This document shows, piece by piece, positions 14,457 through 24,344 of a stretch of 64,000 bases of DNA. Each line of letters begins with the position of its first letter. The stretch's first letter is position 1. The translations under genes and the position numbers were made by a program. The stretch spans positions 682,001 through 746,000 of the forward strand of contig AP025685.1 of the NCBI GenBank assembly GCA_022846635.1, written 5' to 3'. Source of the stretch: Salmonella enterica subsp. enterica serovar Choleraesuis (GTDB lineage: Bacteria > Pseudomonadota > Gammaproteobacteria > Enterobacterales > Enterobacteriaceae). The notes under the pieces are model-generated. The model searched no databases, had not been told where the DNA came from, and saw only the letters and a list, made by a program, of their open reading frames with translations.

Positions 14457-14801
14457 CTATTTTTTACGGCGATATTTTTCCGGCAACGGCGGCACCGGGC
14501 GGCGATCGTCGATTAAATGATGAATAGTTAAAATCGGGTGACGCAGCAGCATTCTGGGGCCGGCCCAACGCATAATCACCTTCATCTGTTCGCGCTTTAC
14601 CGGTTGATAGCAGTGAATAGGGCACTGCTTGCAGGCTGGTTTCTCTTCGCCATAGGCGCAGCGATCGAGTCGCTTCATCGCATAAGCGTGCAGAGCCTGG
14701 TAGTCGTCTTCTGCGTTCTCCGGCAGGGGATGGCTGCGGGAATAGAGCGCTATCATTTTATCAATAGTCTGCTTTTCCCGATTAATACGTTTACCTGCCA
14801 T
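14457..14801 (-). CDS. ygbA: YgbA-like protein (nitrous oxide-stimulated promoter family)
   Basis: 114 residues from the ATG at 14801, chosen for its GGAGG site; a longer frame starts 13 codons earlier. It is close to E. coli YgbA in length and sequence type. A four-cysteine cluster, CAYGEEKPACKQCPIHC (C-x7-C-x2-C-x3-C), suggests binding of an iron-sulfur cluster or zinc. Another feature is MRWAGPRMLLRHPILTIHHL in the C-terminal part. In E. coli the gene is controlled by the NO-responsive repressor NsrR and linked to nitrosative stress; its biochemical role is unclear. It is a single gene here, divergent from the LysR gene to its right. It sits away from its E. coli neighbours, so the location is part of the variable region. 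Confidence 0.78.
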   Translation of the reverse strand: MAGKRINREKQTIDKMIALYSRSHPLPENAEDDYQALHAYAMKRLDRCAYGEEKPACKQCPIHCYQPVKREQMKVIMRWAGPRMLLRHPILTIHHLIDDRRPVPPLPEKYRRKK

Positions 14802-15091
14802 GATGCCTCCGCCGTTATCCCACTCACTTATAAAGTGCATCTATCTTACAACTTATTGCAATGGCGGGGCAGTGGTAAGCGTGACATAGCTCGTGATGGG
14901 TATGACGATGCGCTGATTGTTCCTGTGTTACTGCTAAATGCGGAAACGTTAGGGATGCCTATCCTGTAGCAAAGTTTCGGGAGGATAAACTATTCGATTT
15001 GTCCGTACGCCAGCCGTATCTGGCATCGACAGTCAAGATGCCAGCCGCTAGCATTCAATAAAAAGTTTTATGGCTAAATACGGTTTTTATT

Positions 15092-16000
15092 ATGAATGGT
15101 GATATCAGAAACCTGGATTTGAACCTGCTGAAAGCGCTGGATGCACTGATCGATGAAGGAAGCGTAACCCGCGCCGCCCAGCGCCTGTCGCTAACTCAAC
15201 CTGCGGTTAGCGGCATGCTGACCCGACTGCGCGATTATTTTGGCGATCCGCTGTTTGTTCGCACCCAGCGTGGAATGGTGCCTACACTGCGCGCCACTGA
15301 GCTGGCCGGGCCGATAAAACAGATCCTGACTGAGATCTCCATTCTGCTGAAACCGGCAGATTTCGATCCATTGAGCGCTGAGCTGACTTATACCATTGCC
15401 GCCACTGATTACGCGCTAAAAGCGGTTATCGTCCCGCTCATGACCGCACTTAAAAAGCGTGCGCCGGGGATCCGCGTGGCGGTACGTCCGGTGGATGAAT
15501 CCCGCCTCTTTCGCCAGCTTGAGCGCGGCGATATTTCACTGGCGCTGGTTACACCGCAAACGACTCCTGCCGAACTCCACGGTCGGGCACTCTACCATGA
15601 GCACTATGTTTGCGTGATGCGCGCCGATCATCCGATGGCGGCGGGCGGGGCTATTACGTTGGATCAATTCTGTGCACAGGAACATATCCTGGTCTCAACT
15701 GAAGGTAGTTTCTGGGGCGTGACCGATGAGGCTCTGGCAGCAATAGGCCGCCGCCGCCGGGTAGGAATGTCGGTAAATAGCTTCCTGGTATTGCCCGAAA
15801 TCCTGCGCATGACCGATATGATAGCCGTGGTACCACACCGCCTGGCCTGCTGCCATGACCAACTGATCCTGATGGATACGCCGCTGGAAGTGCCTGGGTT
15901 TACCAAAAGCATGGCCTGGCACGAACGTACCCATCGCGATCCCGCTCACCAATGGGTCCGCGCGCTGTGCCTTGAGGTAAGCCAGCACTACTCATCCTGA
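15092..16000 (+). CDS. LysR-family transcriptional regulator
   Basis: 302 residues. The N-terminal winged HTH is a classic LysR domain: LDLNLLKALDALIDEGSVTRAAQRLSLTQPAVSGMLTRLRDYFGDPLFVRTQRGM. The rest is a periplasmic-binding-protein-like co-inducer domain (about 92-295, similar to the NodD/NahR/LinR group). These proteins bind a small molecule and activate or repress a neighbouring gene. The next gene on the same strand is an SRPBCC protein, and an LTTR-like palindrome (16031-16052) lies between them, so regulation of that gene is likely. The ligand is unknown; relatives often respond to aromatic compounds. Confidence 0.88.
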   Translation: MNGDIRNLDLNLLKALDALIDEGSVTRAAQRLSLTQPAVSGMLTRLRDYFGDPLFVRTQRGMVPTLRATELAGPIKQILTEISILLKPADFDPLSAELTYTIAATDYALKAVIVPLMTALKKRAPGIRVAVRPVDESRLFRQLERGDISLALVTPQTTPAELHGRALYHEHYVCVMRADHPMAAGGAITLDQFCAQEHILVSTEGSFWGVTDEALAAIGRRRRVGMSVNSFLVLPEILRMTDMIAVVPHRLACCHDQLILMDTPLEVPGFTKSMAWHERTHRDPAHQWVRALCLEVSQHYSS

Positions 16001-16030
16001 TATCACGGTTATTTATATTTGTTATCACAA

Positions 16031-16052
16031 TCGATAATTTGTCTTATATCGA
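16031..16052 (+). promoter_or_regulatory. Candidate LysR-type operator
   Basis: TCGATA, 10 bases, TATCGA is a perfect 6-bp dyad about 100 bases upstream of the SRPBCC gene and 31 bases after the LysR gene. Its spacing and outer AT content resemble LTTR boxes (T-N11-A). Assigned by position and symmetry only. Confidence 0.4.
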
Positions 16053-16149
16053 AGTTGGCGGATAATTACTCCATAACGTTTATATGAACGTGCGACAGCG
16101 CTTGCTCAGCGGTCGTTAGCACGGTTTGAATAAATTTTTGGAGATGACA

Positions 16150-16665
16150 ATGAACGCGATTAACTGGCCAGAAGGCTATGTTCCAGGTTTTACCGACAAC
16201 TTCGTATCTAACGAAATGATTATCGCAGGCCTGAGCGTACAGGATATCTGGCCGTTGCTGAACGAACCTTTCCGCTGGCCTTCTTACTATAAAAACTCTG
16301 CCGATATCCGCTTTTACGACAATAAGGGCCCGCAGCTGGAGAACAACGTTCGCTTCTATTTCAGCACCTTCGGTTTTCCGGTTGAGTCCCAGGTTGTGGA
16401 GTATGTTCCACCGGCAAACGGCCAGCCGGCTCGCGTGGCATGGCACGGTTGGGCTGGCGAAGAAAACACGTCAGAACGCCTGGATGTGCATCACGCCTGG
16501 CTAATTGAGGATTTACCGGATAACCGTGTCCGCATCCTGACTCAGGAAACTCAGAACGGCGAACCGGCAAAAGCGCTGGCGAATACCCGCCCGAACCCAA
16601 TGCTTAACGGCCACCAGGAATGGCTGGATGGTCTGGTGGCCGCTGCCCGCGCCGCGAAAGCCTGA
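16150..16665 (+). CDS. SRPBCC-domain protein
   Basis: 171 residues from the ATG at 16150, preceded by TTGGAG at 6-base distance; two upstream in-frame ATGs are worse placed. The sequence shows the START/Bet v1-like (SRPBCC) pattern: an N-terminal strand, LSVQDIWPLLNEPFRWPSYYKNSADI, strands such as VRFYFSTFGFPVESQVVEYVP, DVHHAWLIEDLP and a long C-terminal helix ending in WLDGLVAAARAAK. The family has a hydrophobic cavity for lipids, polyketides or aromatics. No catalytic residues are evident. It probably forms a regulon with the LysR protein upstream and may bind or sequester its ligand. A strong terminator follows. Confidence 0.75.
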   Translation: MNAINWPEGYVPGFTDNFVSNEMIIAGLSVQDIWPLLNEPFRWPSYYKNSADIRFYDNKGPQLENNVRFYFSTFGFPVESQVVEYVPPANGQPARVAWHGWAGEENTSERLDVHHAWLIEDLPDNRVRILTQETQNGEPAKALANTRPNPMLNGHQEWLDGLVAAARAAKA

Positions 16666-16752
16666 GAAACTCGATAAATTAGTCTGCTATCGCCAGGGAT
16701 TATCCGGGGCGAATGATTTTTTCAGGCTGTGCTATCCGCCAGCCAAACATGA

Positions 16753-16779
16753 CGCCGCATACTCTGCGGCGTTTTTTTT
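16753..16779 (+). terminator. Intrinsic terminator after the SRPBCC gene
   Basis: CGCCGCA, loop TACTC, TGCGGCG and then eight T residues: a 7-bp perfect stem with a U-run, 87 bases after the SRPBCC stop. A typical Rho-independent terminator. Confidence 0.9.
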
Positions 16780-16989
16780 ATCGCCAATGAGACGGTGGAA
16801 CGCGAGTTTCCAATAAGGTAATGACCATTTTTCATCGCTCTATGGCCCGCAGGCCACTCTCGGGGCAGTCTGGCCCGGTTTATACTCTGCATTCGATCCT
16901 GTTACGGTTTAGCGCGCGAAGCGCGTCGTCTGGTGATAGAGCGTGGTTCCGACTTTCGCCGGGCGGGTTAACTTAAAGGTATAAACGAT

Positions 16990-17953
16990 ATGTCTGCTCT
17001 GTCCGTTGCGGTTGTAGTTACCGGGGGGGTTTAGCCCATTTCATTTCTCGGTACCGTCTATGGTTTTTGATAAGGCGATGCCGGAACCGGGACGATTTAG
17101 CGTGAGTATTTGCGCCGAACAGCCAGGGCAGGTGGCTTCTGATATTGGCGTATCCATCAATGTGGAGCATGGCCTGGAGCTGCTGACCAGTGCCGACATT
17201 ATTATCGTGCCGTTTTGGGGGCATCCGGCAGAGAAACCTGCTCAAGAGTTACTGAATGCGCTGGTCAGTGCCTGGCAGCGCGGTGCCGAAATTGTCGGAT
17301 TATGTCTGGGGGCTTATGTGCTGGCCTATGCCGGGCTGCTGGATAATCGCCGCGCCGCGACCCATTGGGAATTTGAGCATGATTTTGAGCAGCGCTTTCC
17401 ACAAGTGCGTCTGGACGGTAACGCGCTCTATACCTCCGACGGTCGTCTGATTACCTCGGCAGGCACGGCGGCGGGTATCGACTGCTGCCTGAATATTGTG
17501 CGTGAACATTACGGTACCTCGCTGGCTAACCGGGTGGCGCGCCGGATGGTGATGCCGCCGTACCGTGAAGGGGGACAGGCGCAGTTTATTGAGCGTGCGG
17601 TGCCGGAAACCACCCGCGATATGCAGATCAATGAGCTGCTGGATTATCTGCGTCGCAATATCGACAAGCGCCACGATTTAGACTCGCTGGCAGGGTACGT
17701 CAATATGAGCCGCCGGACGTTTACCCGTCATTTCACCCGCGCTACCGGTATGACCGTTGGCGAATGGCTAAATGCCGAACGCCTGCAGCGCAGTCAGGAG
17801 CTGCTGGAAACCACCGGCCATGCCATTGAACAGGTGGCGGAAATGTCAGGTTTTCAGTCGGCTATCTCGTTTCGCCAGAGCTTCAAATCCCGTTTTAATA
17901 TCAGCCCCAGCGAGTGGCGTAAAACTTTTCGCGGGCCTGAAGTACTGGCATAA
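16990..17953 (+). pseudogene. GlxA-family AraC regulator broken by a +1 frameshift in a G7 tract
   Basis: The main frame (from the ATG at 17060) has a class I glutamine amidotransferase/DJ-1-like domain with GLCLGAYVLAYAGLL and a C-terminal AraC HTH pair (about 90 residues, NMSRRTFTRHFTRATGMTVGEWL, then IEQVAEMSGFQSAISFRQSF). The first 20-odd residues of the family are missing. They are found in another frame from the ATG at 16990 (MSALSVAVVVTGG), which stops soon after a run of seven G at 17023-17029. With six G the frames join to give TGGFSPFHFSVPSMVFDKAMPEP and a protein of about 320 residues, the normal length. It is therefore a pseudogene, a slippage-switchable gene or a sequence error. 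A shortened protein from 17060 would keep the HTH but lose the first strand of the amidotransferase fold. Confidence 0.78.
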
Positions 17954-17982
17954 ACCGGCTTTGCTGCTGGCAACGCAAGCTG

Positions 17983-18375
17983 TTACGGCAGGATGGTAGT
18001 GAACTGGCCCGGAACGTTAATCTTAATCATTCCGCCCCACGAACACATTAGCATCGACTGTGACGTCAATGCTGGCATATTACCTGCCAGCACCGTGGGT
18101 GAGCCGGGAATCCACGGCGCAGAGGTTGCCGGGATGCAGGGCATAGGGGTCAACACCCCCAATGCGGCAGCGGTCGCGGCGGCTACCGTTGGGTTTGCGA
18201 TGCAGGTGCACATACCAAACGGCAGAATATTCACAAAGGGTTTGTTGTCCTGAATATTCGCCATTGGCATGTTGTTCACCAGAATGCGGTTAGCAGGCAA
18301 CACGTTCAGTATCGACGGCGCAATTCCAAAAGTGCAGTGAAGCAGTGCGCCACTGCAGACAGACGGGTAGCTCAT
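17983..18375 (-). CDS. PAAR-like (DUF4280) type VI secretion tip protein
   Basis: 130 residues from the ATG at 18375, preceded by GGGAG; an upstream in-frame ATG adds eight residues. The sequence is rich in Gly, Pro, Cys and short strands, with the family pattern VCSGALLHCTFGIAP, NILPFGMCTCIANP and the ending LMCSWGGMIKINVPGQFTTI. DUF4280 proteins are PAAR-like cones that cap a VgrG trimer and sharpen the spike of the type VI secretion system. It has no C-terminal effector extension. It is divergent from vgrG across a 735-base AT-rich gap. No other T6SS genes are in the window, so the pair would work with an apparatus encoded elsewhere. Confidence 0.78.
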   Translation of the reverse strand: MSYPSVCSGALLHCTFGIAPSILNVLPANRILVNNMPMANIQDNKPFVNILPFGMCTCIANPTVAAATAAALGVLTPMPCIPATSAPWIPGSPTVLAGNMPALTSQSMLMCSWGGMIKINVPGQFTTILP

Positions 18376-19110
18376 GGTAATACTCCCAATTGTTTCCATA
18401 CCTTGCGGGCGACGAAAGGCTTATGCTCTCCTGAACAGCAATATCCGAGAGGCTAAGAAGTTTATTTTCCCGCCAAGGCGGATTCAGGCAGAGTATTATT
18501 TAGCATGTTTTTATTTGACCGGGTATGCCGCCGTTATTTAATAAAAATAATAAACAAAATATAACAATAAAAGCGAAAAGATGTATCTTTCTCATCTCTA
18601 TGGATTCTGTTTGTAGCCCTTAAAGAAAATGATTAACAACGCGGTTTTATGACTTGTTGTAAATCATGACGAGTATCATTTTACAAATAATAAATTGTGA
18701 AGATGATTTTGAACGACTCTAATTTTGTTGGCTGTGATACTAAGAGTTTTACAGTTCGCATTTTTAGATGTTTGCAGATAACTTGATATTTTCCTTATTT
18801 ATCAATAATTTTTTTGGGGGTGTGTGATTTGTTTTGATGTCTTTTTTTGCATTGGGCATGTTTGCATGTGTGAGGATGGAAATATGCTTTAAGGTTAATA
18901 GCATATAAATATGGTGGTTTGTTTTTTGGGGGCGAGTGTTTTTGGTGGCGAATAGTATGCTGTTTGAACTAAATAGAAAACAGCCAGCACTGCCACAATA
19001 TATCCTTGAGAATGGCATGGCTTACCGATAGGTTCACCTGCTGTCGACGAGCGGGAAAACACTCAAGATGGATCTTACAAGGCCTGACAACCTGAAACAG
19101 GGAGCGTTAT
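18376..19110. other. AT-rich divergent intergenic region between PAAR-like and vgrG
   Basis: 735 bases, strongly AT-rich between about 18480 and 18960, with no supported gene. A minus-strand frame at 18764-19018 has low-complexity composition and no domain, so I treat it as chance. A 16-codon frame with an ATG at 19068 overlaps the vgrG start and could be a leader peptide. The GGGAG at 19100-19104 serves vgrG. Such AT-rich tracts in front of secretion genes are often H-NS targets, which is inference here. Confidence 0.5.
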
Positions 19111-21075
19111 ATGTATGACACAACAAAAATTAATATTATATCGCCAGCAATCACCGGTCTTGACCCCACTTCAGCCCATCTCGACTCCCGGCTAAGCGCG
19201 CTTTCCAGCGCTACCATTGCCGCCAGCGCTCTGTCAGCGGCATCTCTGGAGACGGCGCTGGCGACGCATCTCTCCGTAGCGTTAAATGGCCAGCATTACG
19301 ATGGGCTGGTTGCTGAAGCCCGCCAAATGGCGGCCACCGGCAATGCAGGCCGCTATCAGTTTGTGCTGCACCCCTGGCTGTGGTGGCTCACGCTTTCGAG
19401 CAATAACCGCGTGTTTCAAAACCTTAGCGCGCAGGAAATCATTGAAAAGGTTTTTAAAAGCAACGGATTTTCTGACTTTAAATTCCAGCTTAAAACCCCA
19501 CTGGCGAAGCGCGAGTATTGCCTGCAATACGGCGAAAGCGACTTCAGCTTTATTTCCCGTCTGCTGGAGCAGGAGAGGATTTTCTGGTTTTTTTCCCATA
19601 GCGAAGGTAAGCATCAGCTAGTGCTGGCGGATAATAACAACGCTTTTCCGCCGGTTCCTGGGGCTCAAACGCTGGTATATCAGGCAGCCAGTAGCGGTAA
19701 TAGGGAAATGGCGGCTATTCGCTCGGCACAGCTACATATTCAGGCTACCGCTCAAAGCGTTCAGACCAGCGATCACAACTACGAACAGCCGAATAACCAA
19801 CTATTTTCCCAGAGCGGAGGGAAAAAGAGCGGCGTGCAGTATCAGCATCCCGGCGGTTTTAGCGCCAGGGCGCAAGGTGATGCGCTGGCGGCATGGCGAG
19901 CTAATGCCCTCAGCGCACAGTCTAAACGGCTGATAGGTGAGAGCGACTGCGTAACTTTGCAGGCTGGCCACTGGTTTACCCTGAGCGAACATGATGACGC
20001 CGCGCTAAATATCGACTGGCTGATTACTTCCGTTACCCATGAATACGATGACTCAGGTTATCGCAACCGCTTTGTCGCAATTCCCAGGGCTACGCCATAT
20101 CGCCCGCAAAGCATCACGCCAAAACCGTTTATGCACACCCAAACGGCGATTGTGGTCGGTAAAAAAGGCGAAACCGTGTGGACCGATAAACTGGGGCGCA
20201 TAAAAGTACAGTTTCCCTGGGATAGGGAAGGTAAACGCGATGAGAGCAGCTCCTGCTGGCTGCGGGTAGCAACGGCATGGAGCGGCAACGGCTTTGGCGC
20301 GCAGTTTATCCCACGTATTGGCCAGGAAGTTATTGTGAGCTTTATTGACGGCGACCCGGATAAACCTCTAATTACCGGCTGCGTCTATAACGGCGCTAAC
20401 GCCGTGCCCTATGCACTCCCGGCAAACCAGATGCAATCCGGCATCAAGACCCAAAGTGAGAAAGGGTTTAACGAATTACGCTTCGACGATAACAACGATG
20501 CCGAACTGCTGGCGATGCAGGCTCAAAAGGATTTCCAGCTGACCGTGCTGAATGATGCCACCACCACCGTTCAGCACAATGAGATTATCAATGTTAAGAA
20601 TGACAGCACCCGAATAGTTGAAGACGGCGATGAAACCGTCACAGTGAAAAAGGGTAATCGCACGGTCAAGATTGAGGCTGGAAGCGATGTATTGGAGGTT
20701 AAAGATAAACGCACTGTTACGGTTAAAGGGGATCAGGAGCATTTGATTGATGGTAACCAAACTCACAAAGTGAATGGTAACTACATCCTGAATGTCGATG
20801 GCAATCTGACCATCAAGGTCAGCGGCACGCTGACGCTGGATAGCGGCAAAACGCTTACCGTGAAAAGCGGGCAGGACGTTAAAACCAGTGCCGCCAGTGC
20901 CTATAAGCTGGATGCTACCAGCATCACTAGCGAGGCCAAAGGAGTGCTGTCTCAAAAAGCCACCACCATTAATCATGAAGCCAAAGCGACTCTGACCAGT
21001 AAAAGCAGCGCAACCCAAACCGTGGATGGCGGCGGAATGCTGATTCTTAAAGGTGGATTAGTAAAAATTAACTAG
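19111..21075 (+). CDS. vgrG: VgrG, type VI secretion spike protein
   Basis: 654 residues, a normal length for a VgrG without effector extension. The gp27-like part has YQFVLHPWLWWLTLSSNNRVFQNLSAQEIIEKVF and YGESDFSFISRLLEQERIFWFF. The gp5-like OB part has DKLGRIKVQFPWDREGKRDESSSCWLRVATAWSGNGFGAQFIPRIGQEVIVSFIDGDPDKP. The C-terminal beta-helix has repeated strands (about 490-654), ending GGGMLILKGGLVKIN. The trimer forms the puncturing spike of the T6SS and carries PAAR-like tips such as the one encoded opposite. The extreme N-terminus (rich in Ala/Ser) is less typical. The TAG stop overlaps the first base of the tRNA-derived repeat array by two bases, so the right end of the module lies exactly here. 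Confidence 0.92.
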   Translation: MYDTTKINIISPAITGLDPTSAHLDSRLSALSSATIAASALSAASLETALATHLSVALNGQHYDGLVAEARQMAATGNAGRYQFVLHPWLWWLTLSSNNRVFQNLSAQEIIEKVFKSNGFSDFKFQLKTPLAKREYCLQYGESDFSFISRLLEQERIFWFFSHSEGKHQLVLADNNNAFPPVPGAQTLVYQAASSGNREMAAIRSAQLHIQATAQSVQTSDHNYEQPNNQLFSQSGGKKSGVQYQHPGGFSARAQGDALAAWRANALSAQSKRLIGESDCVTLQAGHWFTLSEHDDAALNIDWLITSVTHEYDDSGYRNRFVAIPRATPYRPQSITPKPFMHTQTAIVVGKKGETVWTDKLGRIKVQFPWDREGKRDESSSCWLRVATAWSGNGFGAQFIPRIGQEVIVSFIDGDPDKPLITGCVYNGANAVPYALPANQMQSGIKTQSEKGFNELRFDDNNDAELLAMQAQKDFQLTVLNDATTTVQHNEIINVKNDSTRIVEDGDETVTVKKGNRTVKIEAGSDVLEVKDKRTVTVKGDQEHLIDGNQTHKVNGNYILNVDGNLTIKVSGTLTLDSGKTLTVKSGQDVKTSAASAYKLDATSITSEAKGVLSQKATTINHEAKATLTSKSSATQTVDGGGMLILKGGLVKIN

Positions 21076-21142
21076 GGGTGAGCCGCTGGAGGCGAATAAT
21101 CGAACGGAGTTCGATGAGGAGTCCGTATCTCCCAAAAGCAAA

Positions 21143-21163
21143 AACCCAGCCATAGGCTGGGTT
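21143..21163 (-). terminator. Duplicated tRNA-Phe terminator, distal copy
   Basis: AACCCAGCC-ATA-GGCTGGGTT hairpin with an A-run on its left (a U-run when read on the minus strand). It is identical to the hairpin directly behind tRNA-Phe and displaced by two repeat periods (328 bp). Confidence 0.75.
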
Positions 21164-21306
21164 CTTTAAATAAGTGGTGCCCGGACTCGGACTAACGCCG
21201 CAGGCGTTGAACAGCGCGCCTGTCGCGCTGGCCCCGAAGGGGCGAGCCGTTACCGGCGAATAATCGAACGGAGTTCGATGAAGAGTCCGTATCTCCCAAA
21301 AGCAAA

Positions 21307-21327
21307 AACCCAGCCATAGGCTGGGTT
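21307..21327 (-). terminator. Duplicated tRNA-Phe terminator, middle copy
   Basis: Same 9-bp hairpin as behind tRNA-Phe, displaced by one repeat period (164 bp), with five A residues to its left that give the U-run on the minus strand. Confidence 0.75.
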
Positions 21328-21464
21328 CTTTAAATAAGTGGTGCCCGGACTCGGACTAACGCCGCAGGCGTTGAACAGCGCGCCTGTCGCGCTGGCCCCG
21401 AAGGGGTGAGCCGTTAGCGGCGAATAATCGAACGGAGTTCGATGAAGAGTCCGTATCTCCCAAA

Positions 21465-21491
21465 AGCAAAAACCCAGCCATAGGCTGGGTT
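21465..21491 (-). terminator. Intrinsic terminator of tRNA-Phe
   Basis: Reading the minus strand, the CCA end is followed after 11 bases by AACCCAGCC-TAT-GGCTGGGTT and then TTTGC. This 9-bp stem with a U-run is a normal tRNA terminator and the parent of the copies further left. Confidence 0.88.
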
Positions 21492-21502
21492 CTTTAAATA
21501 AG

Positions 21503-21578
21503 TGGTGCCCGGACTCGGAATCGAACCAAGGACACGGGGATTTTCAATCCCCTGCTCTACCGACTGAGCTATCCGGGC
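21503..21578 (-). tRNA. pheV: tRNA-Phe (anticodon GAA)
   Basis: A 76-base cloverleaf on the minus strand. The acceptor stem is GCCCGGA/TCCGGGC with an encoded CCA end. The D arm is GCTCAGTCGGTAGAGC, the anticodon stem-loop GGGGATTGAAAATCCCC has GAA in the loop, and the T arm contains GGTTCGATTCC. It reads phenylalanine codons. In E. coli pheV lies a few genes from mltC, so the symbol is assigned on position. tRNA-Phe genes are frequent insertion points for islands; the accessory region with vgrG begins on its 3' side. Confidence 0.97.
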
Positions 21579-21714
21579 AACGGGGCGCATTAAACCGTAA
21601 AGGCCGATCCGCGTCAATCCTTTTGTCTGAAACCATGTGTCAACTGCGCGAATTATGTCCGTCCACCTTCGCTGTTGGCTAATCTCTCGGGGCATGACTG
21701 CCCCGATCATGATA

Positions 21715-22797
21715 TTAGCGCGTACGGCGATAGCTCTTCTGAGCGGTATCCACTTTATACAGATAGCGGCGTGACTCACCAGAAGGGTGACGGGTGGTGA
21801 GCGTTTGGTAGACGTCTCCCGGCTGCATATTGTTAATCATGTTGAAAGCCTGGGTTTTATCGTTAGAGAACACCCTCAGCACGCTGCCCGCGCCGCCGTT
21901 GTATGCGGTAATCACCGCATAGCGACGAGAGGTTGGGTTATTAATCCCGGAAAGGTAAACATCGTTGAGCATCGCTAGGTAAGCCGTACCGGTATCAATG
22001 TTATTGGCCGGGTCGAACAGGTAGCTGCGGCTCGGGTTGCCCCATTTCCCCTGCGAACGGAACACGTCTTTACCGGCGGTATGCTGCACAACCTGCATCA
22101 GCCCCAGCGCATCGGAATTACTTACCGCATACGGGTTAAACGATGACTCAGTCTGCATAATTGCCAGAATCAGCGACTCATCCACGCCATATTTACGCGC
22201 CGCTTTACGAACCATCCCCAAATATTTATGAGCACGTTTGTCCTGGTGGTTAGCTACCAGGTTAATGGTCACACTATAGATAACGTGCAGGCCGTTGCTG
22301 CGGCTTTGCAGGCGGGTTTGCAGCAGATAATCGGCAAACTTCGCCGCCCTCCATTTCCAGCGAATAGGTTCGCCGGTGTTATCCACTACCTGCCCATACA
22401 GGAACGGCTGTTTGGAGATTTCGATGTCGTTAGCGTCGGAGTAAAGGTCGATAGAACCGGGATCATCGCCCATCAACAGGGTTGTGATGATGGCCTGGCG
22501 CAGATGTTCAGCCGGATCGGTGCCAGAGATAGTCTCGACCGTGATGGTACCCTCATCAAAGTTGATGTGGCTACGCGTCTGATAGCCGTCGGTATACTTA
22601 ACGTAGTCCTTCGGCCCGGCTATCAGCACCTCGTCAAAGCCCCAAATTTTCTCAATATTATGGGCAAACTGACCCATTAAAATATCGAAACCATTGGTAT
22701 CTTTGACCCAGTTTTCATTAAACGAGTCCGGTTTTTTGCTGGAACATGAAATCAGCAAAGGCGTAACGAGAGCCAGCGCAATAAGTTTTTTATTCAT
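21715..22797 (-). CDS. mltC: Membrane-bound lytic murein transglycosylase C
   Basis: 360 residues, the usual length. The signal peptide ends in the lipobox LLISC, giving an outer-membrane lipoprotein. The catalytic SLT domain (about 190-350) has the glutamate in [17 protein letters not shown] and the motifs GLMQV and ITAYNGGAG. MltC cleaves the MurNAc-GlcNAc bond with formation of a 1,6-anhydro product during murein turnover. It is third in the mutY-yggX-mltC operon, 27 bases after yggX. It is very similar to the E. coli protein throughout. Confidence 0.96.
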   Translation of the reverse strand: MNKKLIALALVTPLLISCSSKKPDSFNENWVKDTNGFDILMGQFAHNIEKIWGFDEVLIAGPKDYVKYTDGYQTRSHINFDEGTITVETISGTDPAEHLRQAIITTLLMGDDPGSIDLYSDANDIEISKQPFLYGQVVDNTGEPIRWKWRAAKFADYLLQTRLQSRSNGLHVIYSVTINLVANHQDKRAHKYLGMVRKAARKYGVDESLILAIMQTESSFNPYAVSNSDALGLMQVVQHTAGKDVFRSQGKWGNPSRSYLFDPANNIDTGTAYLAMLNDVYLSGINNPTSRRYAVITAYNGGAGSVLRVFSNDKTQAFNMINNMQPGDVYQTLTTRHPSGESRRYLYKVDTAQKSYRRTR

Positions 22798-22823
22798 TCC
22801 GGGAGTGCGTGTCTGTTTGCTAA

Positions 22824-24184
<1,361 letters not shown>

Positions 24185-24344
24185 GTAATGGCTGACTTCC
24201 ATAATGAAATATTGGGAGGCAGATTCCAGCACAGCGTGGACCAGCCTGTAAACAGGAACTTTCCCGTAACGGCTGTAGCTTGCATCTGCTGACTAACTTT
24301 GGATAATGCCCGTTTCCCGAACACATTTAAGAGCCAGTTTCACC

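Larger units (their letters stand above)
21074..21502 (-). repeat. 164-bp tandem repeats derived from the tRNA-Phe 3' end and terminator (rtT-like)
   Basis: Two full units (21074-21237, 21238-21401) and a partial third (from 21402) that runs into the tRNA-Phe gene. The period is 164 bp with only a few differences. On the minus strand each full unit starts with the last 17 bases of tRNA-Phe including CCA (complements at 21339-21355 and 21175-21191). A copy of the tRNA terminator follows, then a series of small stem-loops: ATCGAAC-GGA-GTTCGAT, GCCCC-GAA-GGGGC, AGCGCG-CCTGT-CGCGCT and AACGCC-GCA-GGCGTT (plus-strand reading). This closely parallels the repeats behind E. coli tyrT, about 178 bp each, that begin with 19 bases of the tRNA (rtT). 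The copies would be transcribed as a tail of the tRNA if the terminators are leaky. Confidence 0.9.

Noticed and set aside
18764-19018. 84-codon minus-strand frame upstream of vgrG
   Set aside because: Composition follows the AT-rich intergenic DNA (poly-K/N/I) and no family is recognised.
17983-21075. Complete type VI secretion locus with effector and immunity genes
   Set aside because: Only the PAAR-like protein and VgrG are present; no Hcp, ClpV, sheath, baseplate, adaptor or effector/immunity gene can be identified in the window.
21074-21502. Insertion sequence or transposon remnant behind tRNA-Phe
   Set aside because: No transposase frame and no terminal inverted repeats; the units are explained by duplication of the tRNA 3' end and terminator with attached stem-loops.
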